Shown: positions 20,226 through 27,526 of the stretch, in pieces
Layout: each line of letters opens with the position of its first letter
How positions within the stretch are numbered: the first letter of the stretch is position 1
Assembly (NCBI GenBank): GCA_005879805.1
Contig: VBKL01000083.1
Coordinates: 1 to 39,159 of the forward strand
Direction: 5' to 3'
From: Deltaproteobacteria bacterium
Lineage (GTDB): Bacteria > Myxococcota > Myxococcia > Myxococcales > 40CM-4-68-19
DNA: 39,159 bases
Made by a program: the position numbers and the translations under genes
Notes under the pieces: generated by a model
Told to the model about the DNA's origin: nothing
Database searches by the model: none
Seen by the model: the letters and a program-made list of their open reading frames with translations, nothing else

Positions 20226-21205
20226 AGATCTGCGTCTACGGCGCGGGCGCCATCGGCGGGTACATGGGCGCGAAGCTCGCGCAGTCGGGCGCCGACGTGA
20301 CGCTCATTGCCCGCGGACCGCACCTCGAGGCGATGCGCAAGAACGGGCTCACGCTGCGGAGCGAACGCGAGACGATCAACGTGCGCCCGCGCGTGACACA
20401 GAGCTCGCGCGAGGTCGGGCCGCAGGATTACGTGATCCTTTCGGTGAAGGCGCACGCGCTCCCGGGCATTGCCGACGCGGTGCAGCCGCTGCTTGGCCCG
20501 AAGACGGCGCTCGTCCCCGCCATCAACGGCGTACCGTGGTGGTACTTCTACAAGCTGCCGGGGCCGTACGAGAACACTCGATTGCAGAGCGTGGATCCGG
20601 GCGGTGTGCTCTGGGAGAAGCTGCCGCCTTCGCGCGTGATCGGCTGCATCGTCTATCCCGCCGTGGACGTCGTCGAGCCGGGGGTCATCGAGCACACCTA
20701 TTCGAATCGATTCGATCTCGGCGAGCCGGATGGGTCGAAGAGCGAGCGCGCGGTGGCGTTCAGCCAGGCGATGATCGCAGCCGGGCTGCGCGCGCCGGTG
20801 CGCACGCGCATTCGCGACAACCTCTGGGTGAAGCTGTGGGGGAACCTCAGCTTCAACATGATCTGCTCGCTCACCATGGCGTCGCTCGATCAGGTGATCG
20901 CCGACGCGGGCACGCGCGCGCTCGCGCGGCAGATGATGCTCGAGGGGCAGGCGGTGGGGGAGAAGGTCGGCGTACAGTTCCCGCTCGACGTCGACGCGCG
21001 GATCAAAGGGGCGGCCGACGTGGGCGTGCACAAGCCTTCGACGCTGGTGGATCTGGAGCGGGGGCGGCCGATGGAGATCGAGGCGCTCCTCGGTGCGGTG
21101 GTGGAGATGGCGTATCTCGTGAAGTTGCCGGTACCGCTCTGTGAGGCGGTGCTGGCGCTGGTGAGGCTGCGGGCGAAGACGGCGGGGACGTATCCGGGGG
21201 CGTGA
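20222..21205 (+). CDS. ketopantoate reductase-family protein, probable oxalyl-CoA reductase (PanE2-like)
   Basis: A 327-residue member of the PanE/ApbA family. The N-terminal Rossmann domain carries GAGAIGGYMGAKLA and a TLIARG strand end. The C-terminal helical domain has NLWVKLWGNLSFNMICS, which holds the catalytic Lys, and HKPSTLVDLERGRPMEIEAL with the conserved Ser-Asp/Glu elements. It overlaps the synthetase stop by four bases (ATGA), so the two are translationally coupled. In Methylobacterium extorquens the enzyme that reduces oxalyl-CoA to glyoxylate was traced to a PanE-family gene (panE2). The coupling here to an oxalyl-CoA synthetase points the same way. A plain 2-dehydropantoate 2-reductase for CoA synthesis is the default alternative, but the context disfavours it. 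Confidence 0.8.
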   Translation: MKICVYGAGAIGGYMGAKLAQSGADVTLIARGPHLEAMRKNGLTLRSERETINVRPRVTQSSREVGPQDYVILSVKAHALPGIADAVQPLLGPKTALVPAINGVPWWYFYKLPGPYENTRLQSVDPGGVLWEKLPPSRVIGCIVYPAVDVVEPGVIEHTYSNRFDLGEPDGSKSERAVAFSQAMIAAGLRAPVRTRIRDNLWVKLWGNLSFNMICSLTMASLDQVIADAGTRALARQMMLEGQAVGEKVGVQFPLDVDARIKGAADVGVHKPSTLVDLERGRPMEIEALLGAVVEMAYLVKLPVPLCEAVLALVRLRAKTAGTYPGA

Positions 21206-21245
21206 GGCGTTCGTCGCCGACGACCTTCGACGGCCAAGTCGAGGC

Positions 21246-21263
21246 GGAAGGTCCCTTCCTTTT
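21246..21263 (+). terminator. short stem-loop with T-run after the synthetase-reductase unit
   Basis: GGAAG at 21246-21250 and CTTCC at 21255-21259 surround a four-base loop and are followed by TTTT. It lies 41 bp after the reductase stop. The stem is short but the T-run is notable in such GC-rich DNA. Confidence 0.4.
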
Positions 21264-21313
21264 CACGCGCGACTTCCAGTAGGCTCCGCCGCGCGTTGAT
21301 CATTTGCGCAATT

Positions 21314-21334
21314 CCGTTTCGCAATGCGAAACGG
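21314..21334. promoter_or_regulatory. 8-bp inverted repeat upstream of carboxylesterase
   Basis: CCGTTTCG at 21314-21321 and CGAAACGG at 21327-21334 are perfect complements around CAATG. The element lies just before the GGAGGG ribosome site of the carboxylesterase gene, so it may be an operator or a 5' leader hairpin. Confidence 0.4.
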
Positions 21335-21353
21335 GAGCGGGAGGGAAACAACC

Positions 21354-22940
21354 ATGCGCAACCGAAAATCGTCGATTTTCGTTTTCGTGCTCGCTGCCGC
21401 CGCCCTGTACGGTCCGGCAGCACGCGCCGACCCGCCAGGGCCGGTCGTCGAGACCCGCGAGGGGCCGGTCCGCGGCCTGCGCGCGGGCGGCATCGACAAG
21501 TTCCTCGGGATTCCCTATGCGGCCGCACCGGCCGGCGATCTGCGCTGGCAACCGCCGCGCGCCCACCCGCGCTGGAAGGGCGTCCGCGACGCGACGCAAT
21601 TCGCAAATCACTGTCCGCAAGTCGCCTCGCCGTTCGGCCTCGCCAGCACGACCGAGGACTGCCTCTTCCTCAACGTCTTCGCTCCCGCCCACGGCCACGG
21701 GGCGGAGGACGAGTTCGACGAGCCGCTCCCGGTGATGGTGTGGTTCCACGGCGGCGCGCTCCTCGTGGGCGAGAGCGACGACTACGATCCTGCGCGGCTC
21801 GTGCACGAAGGCGTCATCGTCGTCACCGTGAACTACCGGCTGGGCGCTCTGGGCTTCCTCGCCCATCCCGCGCTGACCGCCGAGTCGCCCGATCATGCGT
21901 CGGGCAACTACGGACTCATGGATCAGCAGGCGGCGCTGCGCTGGGTCCAGGACAACATCCGGAAGTTTCGCGGCGATCCGGGCCGCGTGACCATCTTCGG
22001 CGAGTCGGCGGGCGGCCTCAGCGTCCACTCGCACCTCGCCTCGCCGCTCGCGGCAGGGCTGTTCCACCGGGCCATCGTCGAAAGCGGGGCCTATGCGCTG
22101 AGCCAGCCCTCCCTCTCTCAGGCTGAAGCGCTTGGGACGCTCTTCGCCAACCTTCTCGGTTGCACGGATCAGACGGCTGCGTGCCTGCGCGCTGCTCCGG
22201 TCGCAAGCGTGCTCGCGGCGTTCGCGGCGACCCGCGTGGCGTCGGTGATCCCCGACGTCGACGGCAAGGTGCTCACGCAGACGGTCGGAGCGGCATTCGC
22301 GTCAGGACAGTTCAACCGGGTCCCGGTCATCGAGGGGTCGAATCACGACGAGTGGCGGCTGTTCGTCGCTCTGAACATCGACCTGGTGACCGGACCGCTC
22401 GCGCCCGGGCAATACGTCGGGGCGATCGCGGCCACGCTCGGTGTACCGCTCGCGACCGCGGGGGCCCTCGCCTCGTTCTATCCGCTCGCCAGGTTCCCGA
22501 GCCCGGACCTCGCGCTCTCCGCGCTCGGCACCGACGCCATCTTCGCCTGCAATTCGCGCAAGGCAGCCCGGCTCCTCTCGCCGTTCGTGCCCACCCACGC
22601 CTACGAGTTCAACGACGAGAACGCGCCACAGCTCTTCCTGCCGCCCGTCAGCTTCCCGTACGGCTCGGCGCACGCGTCGGAGATCCAGTACCTGTTCGAC
22701 CTCCGATCGACCGTTCCAGCGCCGCCGCTCGCGGCGGATCAGCGGCGGCTCTCCGAGGCGATGGTGGCCTACTGGACCAACTTCGCGAAGCTCGGGACTC
22801 CGAACTGGATCGGAACGCCGTTCTGGCCGGCGTACGAGAGGACGGCGGACCAGATGCAGTCGCTCGTGCCCCCGCAGCCTCTCGTGGAGAGCGGATTCGC
22901 CATCGATCACAAGTGCGCGATCTGGGCGCCTGCGCCCTGA
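21354..22940 (+). CDS. secreted type-B carboxylesterase
   Basis: A 528-residue alpha/beta-hydrolase of the cholinesterase/para-nitrobenzyl esterase family, predicted to be exported by a signal peptide (IFVFVLAAAALYGPAARA). Seen: FLGIPYAAAPAGDLRW, EDCLFLNVF, the oxyanion-hole WFHGGAL, VNYRLGALGFL and the nucleophile elbow FGESAGGLSV with its Ser. The acid residue is probably in EGSNHDEWR and the His in the FPYGSAHASEI region. Cys residues near the N terminus and in LLGCTDQTAACL could form the usual disulphides. GGAGGG lies about eight bases before the chosen ATG. It ends 10 bp from the convergent IclR gene. The natural ester substrate is unknown. Confidence 0.9.
   Translation: MRNRKSSIFVFVLAAAALYGPAARADPPGPVVETREGPVRGLRAGGIDKFLGIPYAAAPAGDLRWQPPRAHPRWKGVRDATQFANHCPQVASPFGLASTTEDCLFLNVFAPAHGHGAEDEFDEPLPVMVWFHGGALLVGESDDYDPARLVHEGVIVVTVNYRLGALGFLAHPALTAESPDHASGNYGLMDQQAALRWVQDNIRKFRGDPGRVTIFGESAGGLSVHSHLASPLAAGLFHRAIVESGAYALSQPSLSQAEALGTLFANLLGCTDQTAACLRAAPVASVLAAFAATRVASVIPDVDGKVLTQTVGAAFASGQFNRVPVIEGSNHDEWRLFVALNIDLVTGPLAPGQYVGAIAATLGVPLATAGALASFYPLARFPSPDLALSALGTDAIFACNSRKAARLLSPFVPTHAYEFNDENAPQLFLPPVSFPYGSAHASEIQYLFDLRSTVPAPPLAADQRRLSEAMVAYWTNFAKLGTPNWIGTPFWPAYERTADQMQSLVPPQPLVESGFAIDHKCAIWAPAP
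21363..21381. repeat. 19-bp perfect palindrome inside the signal-peptide codons
   Basis: CGAAAATCG at 21363-21371 and CGATTTTCG at 21373-21381 are perfect complements around one T. The element is AT-rich compared with its surroundings and begins nine bases after the carboxylesterase start codon. It could be a roadblock operator or an early-mRNA hairpin. Confidence 0.4.
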
Positions 22941-22950
22941 GCGGTCGCGC

Positions 22951-23832
22951 TCATTCCTGACGCGATAGCGTCGACCGCAGGTTCCCGATGAGCGCCACGA
23001 GTCGCGGGCCGATGTCGTGGCGCAAAAGCTCGGGCGGCAGCTGGAACGCCGCCCCACTGCAGCCGATCACCACCGGCTTCGTGCCGTCTCCTGGATCGAG
23101 CGGCGCTGCAACGGCGTTGACCTCGCGGCGCCAATCGCCGAGAGCGAGGCAGAACCCGTACCGCTGATAGTCTCGAAATGCCTCCTCGAAGCGCCGGCGC
23201 GTGTTCGGCCATTTCGCGGGGCGCTTGGCGCGGATCCGCTCGAGCATCACCTTGCGCTCGTCCTCGGGCAAGGCACAGACATAGGCCCGCCCAAGCGAGG
23301 TAGTCGCTACCGGGACCCGCGAGCCGATGTCGATGACGAAGACCGCAGAGTGCCAGTAGGTGTCGAGCACCTGCATGTTCAGCTCGTCGTTGATCGCGAG
23401 GTGCACGGAGGAATTGGTGTGCTGCGAGAGCGCGTGCAGGAGCGGGCGCGCGCTGCGCCGGATGTCGACCTGCGCGAGTGCGGAGTAACCGAGCCCCACC
23501 GCCGCGGCGCCGAGGGCGTACTTTCGCCGCGACTCGGAGTGGCGCAGGAAGCCCAGACGCGTGAGCGTGTACGTGAGCCGCGAGATGGTGGGCCTCGCCA
23601 GCCCGGTGCGGGCGGCGATGTCCTGGTTCGCGAGCCACGGGTCGCGAGGACCGAAGCAGCGGAGCACGTCGAGTCCGCGACCGAGAGCCCCGACGAACTT
23701 CCGATCTGCCGCGCTGCTCGCCTCCCTCTCCGACTTGATCCGCCGTGTAAGCAGACGAGACCTGCCGACACTTCGTTCGAGAGCGGAGTGATGAGGTCGA
23801 CGTGCTTCATCCCCGAAAGCCCGCGCCTGCAT
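22951..23832 (-). CDS. IclR-family transcriptional regulator (start uncertain)
   Basis: A regulator with the IclR winged helix (VGALGRGLDVLRCFG; LANQDIAARTGLARPTISRLTYTL; GFLRHSESRRKYALG) followed by the GAF-like effector domain (SSVHLAINDELNMQVLD; TTSLGRAYVCALP; NAVAAPLD). It belongs to the PcaR/PobR-like group. The domain pair accounts for about 260 residues. The only in-frame start before it is the ATG at 23832, which lies inside the upstream truncated aminotransferase gene and adds about 30 residues with no family similarity. The native start therefore appears to have been lost at a deletion junction near 23745, or a rare start codon is used. The effector is unknown. Confidence 0.8.
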   Translation of the reverse strand: MQARAFGDEARRPHHSALERSVGRSRLLTRRIKSEREASSAADRKFVGALGRGLDVLRCFGPRDPWLANQDIAARTGLARPTISRLTYTLTRLGFLRHSESRRKYALGAAAVGLGYSALAQVDIRRSARPLLHALSQHTNSSVHLAINDELNMQVLDTYWHSAVFVIDIGSRVPVATTSLGRAYVCALPEDERKVMLERIRAKRPAKWPNTRRRFEEAFRDYQRYGFCLALGDWRREVNAVAAPLDPGDGTKPVVIGCSGAAFQLPPELLRHDIGPRLVALIGNLRSTLSRQE

Positions 23833-24848
23833 TGCTCGTTGAGCTGGTGGATGCGCTTCGCGATTCGCGCCTTGCCGATGCCGCCATGGAAACGGAAGGC
23901 ATCGGCGAGAGCCCAGCGGTGCTCGAAGGAATGGAAGCCGCCGGGCGTCATCTCGCCCGCCTTTGGCATCTCCCGGCGCCAGATGCGGTCGAAGCTGGGG
24001 ATGCTCGGAGTCGAGACTGCCCAGCCTGCGGGGGTCGCGAACAGGACGCCGGTGCCGCGCGGCCCGAAGATCCATTTGTGGCAGCCGGCCGCGAACATGT
24101 CGCATCCCAGCGAGGCCATGGTCTCGTCCTCGACGCCAAAGCCGTGCACGCCGTCCACGCAGAGGACCGCGCGATCGGCCTCGGCGCGCCCCTGGTTGGC
24201 CTTCGCCACCGCCTGGGCGAAGCGCGCGATCGGCGTGCGGACGCCCGTACTGGAGTGTACCCAGGTCACAGCGACCACTCGCGTCCGCGGACGGATCTCG
24301 CGGGCCAGCGCCTGCGTCATCTGATCCGCCGTCGCCTCGGGAGCGTGCGTGTAGAGCGGAACGCGCCGGACCACCGCGCCGGTACGGGCCGCGCGCAAAT
24401 CGAGGGCGCGAAAAGTCGCGGGATGATCGTGCGTGGTCGAGAGGATCTCCTGCCCCTCGCGCAGTTGCAGCCCGTTGTAGAAGGTGCCCAGCCCCATGGT
24501 GGTGCTGTCGGTCATCGCCAGGTCGTCTGGCTTGCAACCCATGTGCTCGGAAGCGGCCTGCCGGATCGCCTTCTCGAAGCGCTCGATGTTGTCCTCGACG
24601 TAGAGGAAGGGATTCTCGTCGAGACCCCGGCGGTGCATCTCGATGGCGGCAGCAACCGGCAGCGGGTGCGAGGCGAGGAAGAACTGGGACATGTGGATCC
24701 AGCGCCTGTCGAGCGGGAACTGGCGCCGGACCGACTCCCAGTCGTCGGTCAAGGGCGGCGGGGCGGGTTTCGCCTCCTCGCGCGTCCTCGCGAGCACCGC
24801 ACCGGATCCAAGCAAGGCAATGCCGGAGAGCAGTTCGCGTCGGCGCAT
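23745..24848 (-). pseudogene. class V PLP aminotransferase, C-terminally truncated, with Tat-like signal
   Basis: About 367 residues of a CefD/isopenicillin-N-epimerase-like fold-type I enzyme. A twin-arginine-like leader (MRRRELLSGIALLGSGAVLA) suggests export of the folded protein. Seen: TDSTTMGLGTFYNGL in the cofactor-phosphate region, VTWVHSSTGV, CVDGVHGFG with the PLP-binding Asp, and AAGCHKWIFGPRGTG with the Schiff-base Lys. Similarity stops at LITPLSNEVSAGLVCL. The frame stays open to 23379, but only as an out-of-frame, Ser/Arg-rich reading of the IclR gene. Relatives have about 60 more residues of C-terminal domain, and there is no room for them, so a deletion joined this gene to IclR. 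GGAG precedes the ATG. Confidence 0.7.
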
Positions 24849-24913
24849 GGGTCACTCCAGGAAGTCTGGCATCATACTCGCGCAAATAGATCGGAGCAGG
24901 ATCTCACACGCAA

Positions 24914-25303
24914 ATGCCAAAGACCCGCTTCGAAGCCGAGTTGATCGAGGGCCACAAAGGCGTCACGGCGGTGATCGTTCCCTTCAATCCGGAAACGGCG
25001 TGGTCGCGAAAACCCGTACGCCTCGATTCGCGTCGCGACGGCTGGCTCGTCGCGGGCACTGCAAACGGCGTTCGCTTCGATGGCTACATCGGTTATCGCT
25101 GGGGACGTTTCTTCATCATCATCGAACCGGAGCTGCGCGAAGCGGCCAACGCCTCGGTCGGCGACACCATCACGATGGTTGTGGCGCCGACCGCGACGCG
25201 CCGCGCACTCGTCCGCGCGCGCGCCCAGTCGAAGGTGACCACGGCGCCGAAGAAGGGACGCCGGGACGCCGTCGAGCCGACCTTGCGCAGCCGCAAAGGT
25301 TGA
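24914..25303 (+). CDS. DUF1905 domain protein
   Basis: A 129-residue protein. Residues 4 to about 95 match the pattern of DUF1905, a small beta-barrel domain: RFEAELIEGHKGVTAVIVPF, then VAGTANGVRFDGYIGY, then FFIIIEPELREAANASVGDTITMVV. The C-terminal 30 residues are basic and low in complexity. It diverges from the aminotransferase, with 65 bp between starts, and converges on the next gene. There is no strong ribosome site in front of the ATG. The biochemical function of the family is unknown. Confidence 0.72.
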   Translation: MPKTRFEAELIEGHKGVTAVIVPFNPETAWSRKPVRLDSRRDGWLVAGTANGVRFDGYIGYRWGRFFIIIEPELREAANASVGDTITMVVAPTATRRALVRARAQSKVTTAPKKGRRDAVEPTLRSRKG

Positions 25304-25338
25304 CGCATCCGCGTCTCGGAGAGTCCCCTTCGAGGAGA

Positions 25339-26583
25339 TCAATTCTCGATGGCGAACGTCATTCCCGCCGCGCGCAGCCGCTCGATCAACCGGTTGCCCA
25401 TCGCGGAGGCCGGTGTGAGCACGCCGTGGCGCGGCTCGAGCCTGTCGCGATCGAGTGCGAGACAGAGCGCGGATTCACCTAGCATCTTGGCGGTCTCGCC
25501 ATAGCCCGGATCGCTCTTGCCTTCGACCCGCGCGACGGCCTTCAGCGGTCCCGCGCCGCTTCCGTCGCTCTCGCCGACGATGCGGACGCGGAAGAAGCCG
25601 GCATCGCGCTTTGCCTTGCTCGGACCCTGACCCGGCGCGGGGAGCAGCGGCTTCAAGATCGACCGGCCAGGCCCGGTCGACGCCAGCGTCACGAAGGCGG
25701 CGAGGCCCGCGGTGAAGGTTCCGGCCCCGAACGCGCCCTTGGCGCCTTTGCCGAATACCATCGACTCTCGATAGCGGAAATCCTTTCCATACGGATATCC
25801 CGAGATCGCGTTGGTCCGGCGCACCACCCGGGTATTGATCGCGGCCATCACGAAGGGACCGGTCCAGGCGCCGACCAGCGGCTCGAACTTCGCCATCATC
25901 TGGTCGCCGCGGTCCGGGCCGCGATCCTTGTCGCGGTCGGGGATGAGCGCGTAGGGGTCGCCCATCAGGCGGCGTTGCCGCGGATCGCGGCCGGCTTCCT
26001 CGAGCATCGCCAGCATCGAGGCGACGGTGCCGCCGCTAATGCCGCCCTTCATGGGACCGACGAAGAGCGACGCCTTCTTCAGCTTCTGCCCTTGCTTCTT
26101 GAAATGCTCCGCGAGCAGGTGGACGCCGAGATCCGACGGGATCGAATCGAACCCGCAGCAGTGGACGATGCGTGCCCCCGTCTGCCCGGCGCGGGCGTGG
26201 TTGCGATCGATCGAGTCGCGGATGAAGTTCACCTCGCCGGTCAGATCGCAATAATCGGTGCCCTGCTCGGCGCAGGCGGCGGCGAGTTCGCGCCCGTGCA
26301 CCGCGTAGGGCCCGACGGTGGTGCAAACGACGCGCGCGTCCTTCGCCACCGCGGCGAGCGCGGCCGGGTCGGCGGCATCGGCGATGAGGACTGTCAGCTC
26401 GGCCAGGGCGGGGTGGTCTTTGACGAGATCGGCCTTCACCCGCGCGAGCTTGTCGCGATTCCGACCGGCGATCGCCCAGCGCAGCGTGGGCGCTCCGTGC
26501 GCCAGGTAATCGGCGACGAGCCGGCCGGTGAAGCCGGTTGCGCCGAAGAGCACCACGTCGTGGGGCCGCGAAGAGGCCGTCAT
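25339..26583 (-). CDS. saccharopine dehydrogenase-like NAD(P)-binding reductase
   Basis: A 414-residue protein. The Rossmann start VVLFGATGFTGRLVADYL, the AIAGRNRDKL basic strand end, CTTVGPYAVHGRELAAAC, GTDYCDLTGEV and HCCGFDSIPSDLG are all typical of the branch that includes the mycobacterial trans-acting enoyl reductases and their bacterial relatives. Such proteins reduce polyketide or lipid intermediates rather than making lysine. The rest of the pathway is not nearby, so the substrate cannot be named. It converges with the DUF1905 gene (35 bp apart) and diverges from the PilZ gene. The reading frame is intact and the length is normal for the family. Confidence 0.85.
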   Translation of the reverse strand: MTASSRPHDVVLFGATGFTGRLVADYLAHGAPTLRWAIAGRNRDKLARVKADLVKDHPALAELTVLIADAADPAALAAVAKDARVVCTTVGPYAVHGRELAAACAEQGTDYCDLTGEVNFIRDSIDRNHARAGQTGARIVHCCGFDSIPSDLGVHLLAEHFKKQGQKLKKASLFVGPMKGGISGGTVASMLAMLEEAGRDPRQRRLMGDPYALIPDRDKDRGPDRGDQMMAKFEPLVGAWTGPFVMAAINTRVVRRTNAISGYPYGKDFRYRESMVFGKGAKGAFGAGTFTAGLAAFVTLASTGPGRSILKPLLPAPGQGPSKAKRDAGFFRVRIVGESDGSGAGPLKAVARVEGKSDPGYGETAKMLGESALCLALDRDRLEPRHGVLTPASAMGNRLIERLRAAGMTFAIEN

Positions 26584-26698
26584 GCACGGGAGCGTAGCAG
26601 GCCCGCCCCTGAAGAGGGGGGCGGTGGGAGTGCCGCGCCGCCCTTCGTGCTACAGCGGCATCTTGAAGCCTACGTCACGACGAGGTTACGACTTTCAT

Positions 26699-27346
26699 AT
26701 GAGCTCGATGCAGCCACGGTTTCCGGCTCACTTGCGAGTCGCCGTCTCCGAAGAGGGGGGCCCCTCCTATGAGACGACGAACGTCAGCGCAGGAGGCATG
26801 TTCGTCCGCCTCGATCGAGACCTGGCGGTGGGGACGCTGCTGTCCGTCGCGGTCGAGCTGCCCGACGACGAGCATCCCACACCGGTGCAGGTCAAGGTGG
26901 TACACGCGGTGCCTCCTCGCGCACACGCCGACGCCAGCGACCGTGGAGTGGGGATGCAGTTCGTCGGCGCCGACGACGCGTTCCGCCGGCGGCTGGAGCG
27001 CTACCTGCAGTCGATCGCGGCCAAGGCTGCGGCACCGCTCCGCGTGCTGCTCGTCGCCCGCGACTTGTTGCACGAGAACGGCTGGACCCAGCTCGACGCC
27101 CGGGATTCCGCGGGTCGCTACTGTCTGACCGGCGCGCTCTCGAAGGCGGCCGGCGAGGATCGCGCCGCCTACGCAGCGGCTTTGCAGTCGATCGGCACGC
27201 GCTTGAACGAGCCGGCTTGCGCGTTCGGAGGCTTCGGCTGCCATTGCTCGGTCATCCGCTGGAACGATCGCGACGGCCGGACCCAGAAGCAGGTGGTCGC
27301 CAAGCTCGACGAGGTCATCGACACGGTGCTCGGGGCAGACTGCTGA
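26699..27346 (+). CDS. PilZ-like protein with C-terminal DUF6197-like domain
   Basis: A 215-residue two-domain protein. Residues about 4-100 form a PilZ-like beta-barrel of the kind abundant in myxobacteria: RFPAHLRVAV, then TTNVSAGGMFVRLD with the N-x-S-x-x-G motif, and later GVGMQFVG. The usual N-terminal RxxxR of c-di-GMP binding is degenerate, so binding is uncertain. Residues about 105-213 (ARDLLHENGWTQLDARDSAG, RYCLTGALSKAAG, IRWNDRDGRTQKQVVAKLDE) have the pattern I associate with DUF6197, usually a stand-alone protein. A single frame runs through both, with no lesion between. It could link a second-messenger or surface-sensing domain to an unknown activity. The ribosome site is weak. 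Confidence 0.75.
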   Translation: MSSMQPRFPAHLRVAVSEEGGPSYETTNVSAGGMFVRLDRDLAVGTLLSVAVELPDDEHPTPVQVKVVHAVPPRAHADASDRGVGMQFVGADDAFRRRLERYLQSIAAKAAAPLRVLLVARDLLHENGWTQLDARDSAGRYCLTGALSKAAGEDRAAYAAALQSIGTRLNEPACAFGGFGCHCSVIRWNDRDGRTQKQVVAKLDEVIDTVLGADC

Positions 27347-27526
27347 CACCGCGGCAAGCGGCTGAACCATCCGCCGCGGCCCCTTGGTAGTGCCAGAAGC
27401 CGCGTGACCGCGGGCGGCCCGCGCAGGCGCCATCTTCACACCGCCAAGGCTCGGCCGCGCTACAGCGGTTGCGAGCCCCTGTGGATCCGCCCAGACTAAT
27501 CCAGCGGTGGATGGTCGCGACTGCTG

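Noticed and set aside
26602..26624. Hairpin-like C-run/G-run between the saccharopine dehydrogenase-like and PilZ genes
   Set aside because: Only five continuous pairs with mismatches beyond them; this is expected by chance in this composition.
27347..27526. A hidden small gene, tRNA or terminator between the PilZ gene and resC
   Set aside because: No T-loop or cloverleaf pattern and no small frame with a ribosome site was found. Only a weak 7-bp inverted repeat (27349-27379) without a T-run is present.
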